Both the position numbers and the translations under genes were made by a program. A stretch of DNA of 64,000 nucleotides from Mycolicibacterium sp. ND9-15 (GTDB lineage: Bacteria > Actinomycetota > Actinomycetes > Mycobacteriales > Mycobacteriaceae). Of this stretch, positions 17,261 through 25,184 are shown piece after piece (within the stretch, counting starts at the first letter, position 1; every line of letters begins with the position of its first letter). The notes under the pieces were generated by a model that was not told the DNA's origin, searched no databases, and worked only from the letters and a program-made list of their open reading frames with translations. The DNA lies in NCBI RefSeq assembly GCF_035918395.1, contig NZ_CP142362.1, forward strand, positions 3,881,501 to 3,945,500. The letters are read 5' to 3'.

Positions 17261-19005
17261 CGTGGGTCACCCACTGTGGCCGGGGACTGGGAGTCGCTGA
17301 ACTCGGCGTATTCGGGGCAGACAGTCAGCAGGGTCTCGTGAGTGCCGACCCCGACGATTCGGCCGTCGTCGATCACCACGATCTGATCTGCGTGTGTGAT
17401 GGTGGAGATGCGCTGTGCGACAACGATGACCGTGGCATCCGCCGACACTTCGCGCAGCGCTGAGCGCACGTTTGCGTCGGTGTGCACGTCGAGTGCGGAG
17501 AACGCGTCGTCGAACAGATACACGGCGGGTCGACGGATCACCGCACGGGCGATGGCCAGTCGCTGCCGCTGTCCGCCGGAGAAGTTCGCGCCGCCCTGCG
17601 CGACCCGCATGTGCAAGCCGTCGGCGTGCGCGCGGACGAAATCGTCGGCCGCCGCGACCCGCAGCGCATCCCACATCTCGTCCTCGGTGGCCACCTGTCC
17701 GGGGACCATGCCCAGCTGGAGATTCTCGGCGACGGTGCCCGAGAACAGGTAGCCGCGCTGGGGCACCACGCCGAGCACCGACCACAGCTGCTCGGGATCG
17801 TAGTCGCGGACGTCGACACCGTCGAGTCGGACCGAACCGCTGGTCACGTCGTACATCCGGCATATCAGCGACACCAGAGTCGACTTGCCCGAACCGGTGG
17901 AACCGACGACCGCCGTCGTCGTACCGGGCCGCACCGTCAGCGAGATGTCCTGCAGCACAGGGCGTTCGGCTCCCGGATAGCAGAACGACGCGGCCTCCAG
18001 CCGGATCTCGCCCTGGATCTTCGCCGGTCGCACCGGCTGCTCGGGGGTGAGAATCTTCGGTTCGGTGGACAGCACCTCGGTGATGCGTTCGGCGCACACC
18101 GACGCGCGCGGGATGACGACCAGGATGAACGTCGCCAGCAGGACGGCCATCAGGATCTGCATGAAGTAGGCCAGGAACGCGATCAGCGAGCCGACCTGCA
18201 TCTGCCCGGCGTCGATCCGCAGCCCGCCGAACCAGATCAAGGCGACGCTCGAGACGTTGATCACCAGCGTCGTGGTGGGCAGCATCAGCGCCTGCCAGCG
18301 GCCCGCCTGCAGCGCGGTGTCGGCCAGCGCCTGGTTGGCCTCGGCGAACCGATTGCGCTCGAACGGCTCCCGGGCGAACGCGCGGATCACCCGAAGGCCC
18401 GCGAGCTGGTCGCGCATCACCCGGTTGATGCCGTCGACCAGACGCTGCATGCGGCGGAATATCGGCAGCAGATGGCCCACGATCCAGTAGTTGGACAACG
18501 CCAGGATCGGCACACTGACCAGAAGCAGCCACGACAGCCCGGCGTCCTGGTGCACCGCCATGAAGATTCCACCGATCGACATGATCGGCGCGGTGACGAG
18601 CGTGGTGCAGGTCAGTTGCACCAGTACTTGGATCTGCTGCACATCGTTGGTGGTGCGGGTCAGCAGCGACGAGGCGCCGAACCGTGCGGTGTCCTCGGCC
18701 GAGAGCCCCGTCACGTGGTTGAAGAGTGCCGCGCGCAGGTCCCGACCGACGCCCATGCCCGCCCGCGACCCGAAGTACACCGCGCCCACCGCGCACATCA
18801 CCTGCATCGCGGTGACCGCGACCATGACCCCGCCCAGCTCGACGATTCTGCGCAGGTTTCCGGCGGCGACGCCGTCGTCGATGATCGATGCGTTGACCGT
18901 CGGCAGGTACAGCGAGGCGAGTGTGCTGATCAACTGCAGAGTCGCGACGGCGGCGAGCCGCGCCCGATATGGCCGCGCGTACTGTCGCAGCAGCGCCCAT
19001 AGCAT
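17257..19005 (-). CDS. ABC transporter, fused permease-ATPase (Rv1273c-like)
   Basis: 582 residues from the ATG at 19005 (MLWALLRQYARPYRARLAAV). An extra 15 codons upstream to 19050 are unlikely. Six-TM exporter fold, then an ATPase domain with Walker A GSTGSGKST, Q-loop VPQRGYLFSG, canonical signature FSGGQRQR, Walker B VYLFDDAFSALD and H-loop VAQRIS. In Walker B the catalytic Glu position is Asp (FDD), so the degenerate Glu here and degenerate signature in the partner fit an asymmetric heterodimer. First gene of the pair; divergent from lprB. Confidence 0.87.
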   Translation of the reverse strand: MLWALLRQYARPYRARLAAVATLQLISTLASLYLPTVNASIIDDGVAAGNLRRIVELGGVMVAVTAMQVMCAVGAVYFGSRAGMGVGRDLRAALFNHVTGLSAEDTARFGASSLLTRTTNDVQQIQVLVQLTCTTLVTAPIMSIGGIFMAVHQDAGLSWLLLVSVPILALSNYWIVGHLLPIFRRMQRLVDGINRVMRDQLAGLRVIRAFAREPFERNRFAEANQALADTALQAGRWQALMLPTTTLVINVSSVALIWFGGLRIDAGQMQVGSLIAFLAYFMQILMAVLLATFILVVIPRASVCAERITEVLSTEPKILTPEQPVRPAKIQGEIRLEAASFCYPGAERPVLQDISLTVRPGTTTAVVGSTGSGKSTLVSLICRMYDVTSGSVRLDGVDVRDYDPEQLWSVLGVVPQRGYLFSGTVAENLQLGMVPGQVATEDEMWDALRVAAADDFVRAHADGLHMRVAQGGANFSGGQRQRLAIARAVIRRPAVYLFDDAFSALDVHTDANVRSALREVSADATVIVVAQRISTITHADQIVVIDDGRIVGVGTHETLLTVCPEYAEFSDSQSPATVGDPR

Positions 19006-19078
19006 CCCGTTACTGTCGCACACCCGATATACAAGCAGGTCAACCGGCATGTCGGTGGTTGACCCGGGGATCCGCCGC

Positions 19079-19084
19079 TACAGT
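19079..19084 (+). promoter_or_regulatory. Candidate -10 for lprB-lprC (leaderless layout)
   Basis: TACAGT, 7 nt, then GTG at 19092. A TTGACC lies at 19059-19064, but the spacer of 14 nt is short. Confidence 0.42.
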
Positions 19085-19091
19085 GCATGGC

Positions 19092-19649
19092 GTGACCCAC
19101 AGCACGCGTGTGACCCGCTGCCTGGCCGTCGCGGCCGCGGTGGTCATCCCGCTGTCCGCCGCATGCTCGGATTCGGAACCCTCCGGGCCCCAGGTGCCCG
19201 AGGACAGCCCAAGACCTGCGCAGGACATCTCGCACGGGCCGTTCTTCCCGGAGTGCGGTGGCATCGGCGACCAGGAGGTCATCAAGCTGACCCGCGTGCC
19301 GGGGCTGGTGAACACCGCGAAGAACTCGGTCGGGTGCCAGTGGCTGGCCGGCGGCAGCATACTCGGCCCCCATTTCTCGTTCAGCTGGTTCCGGGGAAGC
19401 CCGATCGGGCGCGAGCGCAAGACCGAGGAATTGTCCCGCACCAGCGTCGAGGACATCGACATCGAGGGTCACGGCGGGTTCATCGCCATCGGCGACGACC
19501 CGCTACTGGGCACCAACCTGTGCGAGATCGGCATCCAGTTAGATGACGACTTCATCGAATGGTCGGTCAGCTACGCCTCCAAACCGTTCCCGGATCCCTG
19601 CGACGTCGCCAAGGAACTGACCCGCCAATCGATTGTGAATTCCGAATGA
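19092..19649 (+). CDS. lprB: Lipoprotein LprB (DUF3558 type)
   Basis: 185 residues. Signal peptide with a loose lipobox PLSAAC, acylated Cys at about residue 25. The exported domain resembles Rv1274 (KTEELSRTSVEDIDIEGHGG, FIAIGDDPLLGTNLCEIGI) and contains paired cysteines (PECGG, VGCQW, NLCEI, DPCDV). Function unknown; DUF3558 lipoproteins are cell-envelope proteins of actinobacteria. GTG at 19092 places the lipobox correctly. Its stop overlaps the lprC start (ATGA). Confidence 0.85.
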   Translation: MTHSTRVTRCLAVAAAVVIPLSAACSDSEPSGPQVPEDSPRPAQDISHGPFFPECGGIGDQEVIKLTRVPGLVNTAKNSVGCQWLAGGSILGPHFSFSWFRGSPIGRERKTEELSRTSVEDIDIEGHGGFIAIGDDPLLGTNLCEIGIQLDDDFIEWSVSYASKPFPDPCDVAKELTRQSIVNSE

Positions 19650-20206
19650 GAAGCGCGTTCGCTCGCCGGCTGAGTGCGGGCCTCATCGCTGTGCTCGCCG
19701 TGCTGTCGCTGCTCACCGGTTGCACGAAGACTGTCGACGGCACCGCGGCCAAGTCGGGCTCGGGAGGCAGCGGTCCGCGCAACGAAGACTCCGAGCGGCA
19801 GTACCCGAATCTCCTCAAAGAGTGCGAGGTGCTGACCGAGGACATCCTCGCCGAGACCGTGGGCGCCGATCCCCTGGATATCCAGAGCACATTCGTCGGC
19901 GCGATCTGTCGCTGGCAGGCCGCCAATCCGTCCGGCCTGGTCGACATCACCCGGTTCTGGTTCGAGGAGGGCAGCCTCGACAACGAACGCGAAACCGCGC
20001 AGAAGCTGAAGTACCAGATCGAGAACCGCTCGGTGGCGGGCATCGCGTCGATCGTGATGCGGCCCAACGATCCGAACGGCGCATGCGGGGTGGCCAGCGA
20101 TGCGGCAGGTGTCGTCGGGTGGTGGATCAATCCGCAGTCGCCGGGAATCGACGCCTGCCAGATGGCGCTGAAGCTGATGGAGTTGACACTCGCGACCCGC
20201 GCCTAG
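19646..20206 (+). CDS. lprC: Lipoprotein LprC (DUF3558 type)
   Basis: 186 residues with a clear lipobox LLTGC, Cys at about residue 26, then a low-complexity Gly/Ser linker (KSGSGGSGPRN) and a DUF3558-like domain (ILAETVGADPLDIQ, ICRWQAANPSG). It is a paralog of LprB and is translationally coupled to it by a 4-nt overlap. The 3' end overlaps the convergent sixA-like gene by 4 bp. Function unknown; matches Rv1275. Confidence 0.86.
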   Translation: MRSAFARRLSAGLIAVLAVLSLLTGCTKTVDGTAAKSGSGGSGPRNEDSERQYPNLLKECEVLTEDILAETVGADPLDIQSTFVGAICRWQAANPSGLVDITRFWFEEGSLDNERETAQKLKYQIENRSVAGIASIVMRPNDPNGACGVASDAAGVVGWWINPQSPGIDACQMALKLMELTLATRA

Positions 20207-20721
20207 CGGGGCACATGGAAAGTGACGAGTGCGGCGCCGTCGAACGAGAGCCGATGCCACGGCTCGCCGGTGCGCAGCACGGCGATGGATGACGTCGGGA
20301 ACTTGATCGAGATCCGTTCGGCGGCCGTGTTATTGCTGCCGTCCGCGGCGGCCAGGCCGAGCGCGACGGCCGACATCGCCGGCTCGTGGCCGATGACCAG
20401 CAGGGTCTGCACGTCGGCGTCGAAGTGCTCCTGTACGCGGTTGATCTCGTCGATCACCGTGCCCGGCGTCGCGTCGTAGATGCGGTCGAGGTATTCGACG
20501 GACGCGGAGATGCGGGTGCGCGCAAGCGTCTCGCGGGTCCGGGTAGCGGTCGAACACAACACCGCGTCCACCGCTGGGGCGTGCGCGCGCAGCCAGTCGC
20601 CGGCCAACCCGGCCTCGCGGACACCCCGCGGCGCCAGAGGGCGTTCGTGGTCGACGACGCCCGGCGGGTAGGCGGACTTGGCGTGCCGGAGCAGCAGCAG
20701 CGTGCGGTACCGGTCGCTCAT
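20203..20721 (-). CDS. SixA-like histidine phosphatase
   Basis: 172 residues, histidine phosphatase superfamily. The catalytic motif is LLLRHAKSAYP (RH-x-K variant typical of SixA), the second arginine sits in CSTATRTRET and the second histidine in VIGHEPAMS. It probably dephosphorylates phosphohistidine or a small metabolite. Matches Rv1276c by position. Start ATG at 20721; the upstream open frame is non-conserved. Divergent from the nuclease pair. Confidence 0.85.
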   Translation of the reverse strand: MSDRYRTLLLLRHAKSAYPPGVVDHERPLAPRGVREAGLAGDWLRAHAPAVDAVLCSTATRTRETLARTRISASVEYLDRIYDATPGTVIDEINRVQEHFDADVQTLLVIGHEPAMSAVALGLAAADGSNNTAAERISIKFPTSSIAVLRTGEPWHRLSFDGAALVTFHVPR

Positions 20722-20728
20722 CGGACTA

Positions 20729-20734
20729 ACGGTA
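20729..20734 (-). promoter_or_regulatory. Candidate -10 for the sixA-like gene (leaderless layout)
   Basis: TACCGT on the minus strand, 7 nt before ATG 20721. Confidence 0.38.
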
Positions 20735-20825
20735 GGGCATGCCGAGGCGCCTCCCGGGACTTGTCGGTGGCCCGCCCTACACTCGCGATGCCTGGCGAAC
20801 ACGCAACGGGGAGGAACGGGCTGAG

Positions 20826-21974
20826 ATGCGATTCGTGCACACCGCCGACTGGCAACTCGGCATGACCCGGTACTTCCTCAATGGTGAGGCGCAGCCCCGT
20901 TATTCGGCCGCGCGCCGCGACGCGGTGGTCGCGCTCGGGCGGACGGCCGCCGAGGCCGGCGCGGAGTTCGTCGTGGTCGCCGGCGACGTCTTCGAGAGCA
21001 ACCAACTGGCGCCGCGCGTGGTCAGCCAGTCGTTGGAGGCCATGCGTGCCATCGGCGTTCCCGTCTATCTGCTGCCCGGCAACCACGACCCGCTGGACGC
21101 CTCGTCGGTGTACACCAGCCCGCTGTTCACCGCCGAACGCCCCGACAACGTGACGGTTCTCGACCGCGCGGGGGTGTACGAGGTGCGGCCAGGTCTGGAA
21201 CTGGTGGCGGCGCCGTGGACGTCGAAGGCGCCGTCGTCGGATCCGGTCGCGGCGGTGCTCGCGGACCTACCCGCCGATGGCGTGGCGCGGGTCGTCGTCG
21301 GCCACGGGGGCGTGGACATCTTCGTGCCCGACAAGGACCGGCCGTCGCTGATCCGGCTGGCGGCGCTGGAGGCGGCGCTCGGTCGCGGCGCCGTGCACTA
21401 TGTGGCCCTGGGCGACAAGCACTCTCGTATGCCCGTCGGGTCCACCGGCCGGATCTGGTACTCCGGGTCGCCGGAGGTCACCAATTACGACGACATCGAG
21501 GTCGACCCCGGGCACGTGCTGATCGTCGACATCGACGAGGACGACCCGGCGCATCCGGTGCGCGTCGAACCGCGTGAGGTGGGGCGCTGGCGGTTCGTCA
21601 CGTTGCGCCGGGCCGTGGACACCGGCCGCGACGTCACCGACCTCGACATCAACCTCGACCTCATGGCGGACAAGGAACGCACCGTGGTGCGGCTCGCGCT
21701 GACCGGGTCGCTGACTGTCACCGACAAGGCAGCGCTCGACACATGCCTGGACAAGTACGACCGGCTGTTCGCCGCGCTGAGCCTCTGCGAGAAGCAGACC
21801 GACATCGCGGTGATTCCCGCCGACGGTGAGTTCGACGACCTGGGTATCGGTGGTTTCGCGGCCTCGGCCGTCGACGAGCTGGTCGCCACCGCACGTTCGG
21901 ACGGGGAGGCGGCCGACGACGCCCGCGCCGCGCTCGCACTGCTTCTGCGGCTGTCGGATCGAGGTGTGGCGTGA
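20826..21974 (+). CDS. SbcD/Mre11-like DNA phosphoesterase (Rv1277-like)
   Basis: 382 residues. Calcineurin-type metallophosphoesterase with all nuclease motifs: motif I HTADWQLG, II VVAGDVFESN, III LLPGNHDPLD, IV VVGHGG and V GDKHSR. It probably degrades DNA ends together with the ATPase coupled downstream. Start ATG at 20826 is preceded by a GGAGGAA Shine-Dalgarno, unlike the leaderless genes nearby. A TACACT at 20778-20783 may be the -10. It differs from the canonical SbcD and is a second, actinobacterial-type SbcCD-like system. Confidence 0.87.
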   Translation: MRFVHTADWQLGMTRYFLNGEAQPRYSAARRDAVVALGRTAAEAGAEFVVVAGDVFESNQLAPRVVSQSLEAMRAIGVPVYLLPGNHDPLDASSVYTSPLFTAERPDNVTVLDRAGVYEVRPGLELVAAPWTSKAPSSDPVAAVLADLPADGVARVVVGHGGVDIFVPDKDRPSLIRLAALEAALGRGAVHYVALGDKHSRMPVGSTGRIWYSGSPEVTNYDDIEVDPGHVLIVDIDEDDPAHPVRVEPREVGRWRFVTLRRAVDTGRDVTDLDINLDLMADKERTVVRLALTGSLTVTDKAALDTCLDKYDRLFAALSLCEKQTDIAVIPADGEFDDLGIGGFAASAVDELVATARSDGEAADDARAALALLLRLSDRGVA

Positions 21975-24592
21975 AACTGCACCGCCTGGTTCTGACCAAC
22001 TACCGCGGCATCACTTACCGCGAGATCGAGTTCCCCGACCGCGGGGTCGTGGTCGTCAGCGGTGCCAACGAGATCGGCAAGTCGTCGATGATCGAGGCGC
22101 TCGACCTGCTGATCGAGGCCAAGGACCGGTCGGCGAAGAAAGAGGTAAAAGAGGTCAAACCGACCCACGCCGACGTCGGCGCGGAGGTCGAGGCCGAGAT
22201 CTCCACCGGCCCATACCGATTCGTGTACCGCAAGCGCTTCCACAAGCGCTTCGAGACCGAGCTGACGGTATTGCGGCCGCGGCGCGAGCAGCTCACCGGC
22301 GACGAGGCGCACGAGCGGGTCCGGGCCATGCTCGACGAGACCGTCGACACGTGCCTGTGGCAGGCGCAGCGGGTGTTGCAGTCGGCCTCGACCTCGGCGG
22401 TGGACCTGTCCGGATGTGACGCGCTGTCGCGTGCGCTCGACGTGGCCGCCGGCGATTCGGTGGCGCTGTCGGGTGCCGAACCGTTGCTGATCGACCGCAT
22501 CGACGAGGAGCACTTGCGCTACTTCACTCGCACCGGCAGGCCCACCGGTGAATGGGCCGCTGCCATCAACCGGTTGCGGGCCGCCGAGGAAGCGCTGGCC
22601 GAGGCTGCCGCCGCGGTCGCGCAGGTCGACGATGCGGTCCGCAGGCACGCGACCCTGACCGACGACCTGGCCCGGCTGACGGCACAACGCGCCGACGCGG
22701 CGAAGCAACTGGCCGACGCGCAGAAGGCAGCCGAAGCGGTGGCCGCGCTGACCAGACAGCTCAAGGAAGCGGAGTTGGTTGCCGCGGCGGCGCAGGCCAC
22801 CCACGACACATCGCGCAGAGCGGTTGACGAGCGGCGGCGGTTGCGTGCCGACATCGAACAGCGGACCACCACGATCGTCGATCTGAAGGCCACCGTCACC
22901 CAGGCCGCCGAAGAGCGGTCGAGGGCCGCCGAGGTGGCCGCGATCGCGGAGGCCGCCGCCGAGCAAGCACGAGATACGTTGGAAATGGCGCAGGGTCGCG
23001 TCGACGCGGCACGCCGATCGGTCCAGCAGCTCGCCGACCGCGACGAAGCGGACCGGATCGTCGCCCGACTGGCGAAGATCGACGCCGCACACCGTGACCT
23101 GGCAAGTGTGCAGGACGAACTCGGCGAGATCCGCTTGTCCGACGAGGGCATGCGGACCATCGAGGCCGCCAAAGGTGCGGTGGATGTGGCGAAGGGACAG
23201 GTCGAGTTGGCGTCGGCGCAGATAGAATTGGTCGCGACCGCCGACATCGAGGTGCGCGTCGGGGGCCAGACTGTCTCGCTGGTTGCAGGTGAGGCGTGGA
23301 CCGCCAATGTCAGCGCCGAGACCGCTGTCGAGGTGCCGGATCTGCTGACTGCTCGCTTGATGCCGGGTATGCCCGCGTCCGACACCCAGGCCAAACTCGA
23401 TGCCGCACAAGCGGTCTTGGCTTCGGCGCTCGAGGTGTGCGGTGTCGATGACATCGCCGGCGCCCGCACCCTCGACCAGCGACGTCAACAATTGACGACG
23501 GCCCGAGACCGGCTGAAGGCGACTGCCGAGGCGTTGGTCGGAGACGAATCGGCGGTATTACTCAGGGCCCGATTGGCCGACCTCAACGAACGTCAGCCAG
23601 AAGTGGCCGAATCGTCCGACGTGGACGCCGGCGCCGCCCGGGCCGAACTCGACACCGCGACGGTCGCGCAGAAGCAGGTGATCGCCGATTGCGAGACGCA
23701 TCGAAAGGTCGCTGAGGAGGCATCAAAGCGGTTGGGGGAGTGCGATACTCGGCTCACCGTCGCGCGCGAGAAGCTCACCGGTGCACACGCAGAGCTTGCG
23801 TTGGCCCTCGAACGGCTGGAGGCGCAGCGCGCGGTCGCCGGCGACGACGAACTCGCGGTCGAGGCTCAAACGCATGCCGACGAAGCGCTGCGAGCCGCCA
23901 CCTTGGTCGGCGGGCTCAGCGAGGAGTTGGACCGCACGCAGCCCGCTGCGGTGGCCACGGCTCTGAGCGAGGCGGTGCGCCGGGAGGAGGAGTTGGCGGC
24001 CGGCCACGACGAGGTGGCCGATGCGCTGCGCGAGGTCAGCACGCAGTTGAAGGTGTACGGGACCGAGGGCCGTAAGGGCAGGCTCGACGAGGCCGAGACC
24101 GAGCGGGAGCACGCCGCCGCCGAGTATTCGAGGGTGCAGCGCCGCGCGCGGGCCGCCGAGCTGCTGCGATCGGTGATCTCGCGGCACCGCGACGCGACCC
24201 GGCTGCGTTATGTCGACCCGTTCCGCGCCGAGGTGGAGCGGTTGGGCCGCATAGTGTTCGGCGACAGCTTCGAGGTGGAGATCGACAGCGCGTTGCGGAT
24301 CTGCACTCGCACGCTGTCGGGCCGAACGGTGCCCTACGATTCGCTGTCCGGCGGCGCCAAGGAGCAACTCGGCATCGTGGCGCGCCTGGCGAGCGCGGCA
24401 TTGGTGGCCAAGGAGGACAGCGTGCCGGTGGTCATCGACGACGCGCTCGGGTTCACCGATCCCGACCGCCTGGTCAAGATGGGCGCGGTCTTCAACGCCG
24501 TCGGCGGCGAGGGTCAGGTGATCGTGCTGACGTGCAGCCCGGAGAGGTATGCCGCGGTCGATTACGCCCAGCACATCGCGCTGACGGTGTAG
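21971..24592 (+). CDS. SbcC/Rad50-like SMC ATPase (Rv1278-like)
   Basis: 873 residues. Walker A-type loop GANEIGKSSMIEAL at about residues 34-47. A long coiled-coil region of Ala, Glu and Arg-rich heptads runs over about 190-760. The signature is SLSGGAKEQLG and Walker B VPVVIDDALGF near the C-terminus. The GTG start at 21971 overlaps the nuclease stop (GTGA), so the pair is co-translated and should form a DNA end-processing complex. There is no zinc-hook CxxC in the coiled-coil middle, so dimerisation must differ from Rad50. Confidence 0.88.
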   Translation: MKLHRLVLTNYRGITYREIEFPDRGVVVVSGANEIGKSSMIEALDLLIEAKDRSAKKEVKEVKPTHADVGAEVEAEISTGPYRFVYRKRFHKRFETELTVLRPRREQLTGDEAHERVRAMLDETVDTCLWQAQRVLQSASTSAVDLSGCDALSRALDVAAGDSVALSGAEPLLIDRIDEEHLRYFTRTGRPTGEWAAAINRLRAAEEALAEAAAAVAQVDDAVRRHATLTDDLARLTAQRADAAKQLADAQKAAEAVAALTRQLKEAELVAAAAQATHDTSRRAVDERRRLRADIEQRTTTIVDLKATVTQAAEERSRAAEVAAIAEAAAEQARDTLEMAQGRVDAARRSVQQLADRDEADRIVARLAKIDAAHRDLASVQDELGEIRLSDEGMRTIEAAKGAVDVAKGQVELASAQIELVATADIEVRVGGQTVSLVAGEAWTANVSAETAVEVPDLLTARLMPGMPASDTQAKLDAAQAVLASALEVCGVDDIAGARTLDQRRQQLTTARDRLKATAEALVGDESAVLLRARLADLNERQPEVAESSDVDAGAARAELDTATVAQKQVIADCETHRKVAEEASKRLGECDTRLTVAREKLTGAHAELALALERLEAQRAVAGDDELAVEAQTHADEALRAATLVGGLSEELDRTQPAAVATALSEAVRREEELAAGHDEVADALREVSTQLKVYGTEGRKGRLDEAETEREHAAAEYSRVQRRARAAELLRSVISRHRDATRLRYVDPFRAEVERLGRIVFGDSFEVEIDSALRICTRTLSGRTVPYDSLSGGAKEQLGIVARLASAALVAKEDSVPVVIDDALGFTDPDRLVKMGAVFNAVGGEGQVIVLTCSPERYAAVDYAQHIALTV

Positions 24593-24605
24593 TCGCGGCC
24601 AGTGC

Positions 24606-24611
24606 CAAGAT
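24606..24611 (+). promoter_or_regulatory. Candidate -10 for the DUF309 gene (leaderless layout)
   Basis: CAAGAT, 6 nt, then ATG at 24618. Confidence 0.35.
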
Positions 24612-24617
24612 GGGTTC

Positions 24618-25094
24618 ATGGCCGAACGTGACCGCGACGAAGCCGGGCGCCCCAGGAACACCCGCCCGCGCGATGCGCTGGGACGTCCGCTGCCCCGCGG
24701 CAGCGAGGGCGTAGCGCGAATCCCCGACGAGCTGGACCTGTCGCCGGCCGAAACGCTCGCATACGCCCAGCAGCTTCTCGACGAGGGGTTGGCCTTTCAC
24801 GCCCATGAGGTGTTCGAGGCGGCGTGGAAGAGCCGCCCCGACGACGAACGCCCGCTCTGGCAGGGGCTCGCCCAGCTCGCCGTCGGCATCACCCATGTTC
24901 AACGCGGCAACACCAAAGGTGCGCTGGGTGTGCTGCGCCGGGCGTCGACCGGCCTTACCGATTGCGACGGCCCGACGTCACACGGTACGGACGTGGCGGG
25001 ACTGGTGGACTACGCCGACGCACTGATCGTCGACCTCGCGCAGGGCAGGGAGCTCACACCCGCGCGGCTGCGCCCCAGGTTCACGAAAAACTAG
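24618..25094 (+). CDS. DUF309 domain protein
   Basis: 158 residues: a basic disordered N-terminus (1-35), then a helical DUF309 domain with the family marks FHAHEVFEAAWKSRP and WQGLAQLAVGITHVQRGN. The domain is widespread in bacteria and archaea, with no established function. It starts 25 bp after the SbcC-like gene but has its own -10-like hexamer. It is followed by a strong hairpin at 25124. Confidence 0.82.
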   Translation: MAERDRDEAGRPRNTRPRDALGRPLPRGSEGVARIPDELDLSPAETLAYAQQLLDEGLAFHAHEVFEAAWKSRPDDERPLWQGLAQLAVGITHVQRGNTKGALGVLRRASTGLTDCDGPTSHGTDVAGLVDYADALIVDLAQGRELTPARLRPRFTKN

Positions 25095-25123
25095 CTCCGA
25101 CTGCGCGCAGCTTTTCGGGTGAT

Positions 25124-25168
25124 TTGTGGAGTGCTACCGGCGGTGAGCGCCGGTAGCACTCCACAAAC
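25124..25168. terminator. Perfect 20-bp-stem hairpin between convergent genes
   Basis: Arms 25124-25143 and 25149-25168 are perfect complements around the 5-nt loop GTGAG. The stem begins TTTGTGGAGTGC. It lies 30 nt after the DUF309 stop and 17 nt before the WS/DGAT stop, so it can end transcription from both sides. No long T run follows, as usual for mycobacterial intrinsic-like terminators. The stem is longer than terminators need and may be a member of a dispersed repeat family. Confidence 0.7.
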
Positions 25169-25184
25169 CGCCGATGTGGGGCGG

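Noticed and set aside
17482..19002. 506-codon plus-strand frame opposite the Rv1273c-like gene
   Set aside because: Antisense to intact ABC motifs; composition typical of shadow frames in GC-rich DNA.
21485..23491. 668-codon minus-strand frame opposite the SbcD/SbcC-like genes
   Set aside because: It mirrors the codon bias of the real plus-strand genes, has no start site and encodes low-complexity Arg/Gly/His text. Shadow frame.
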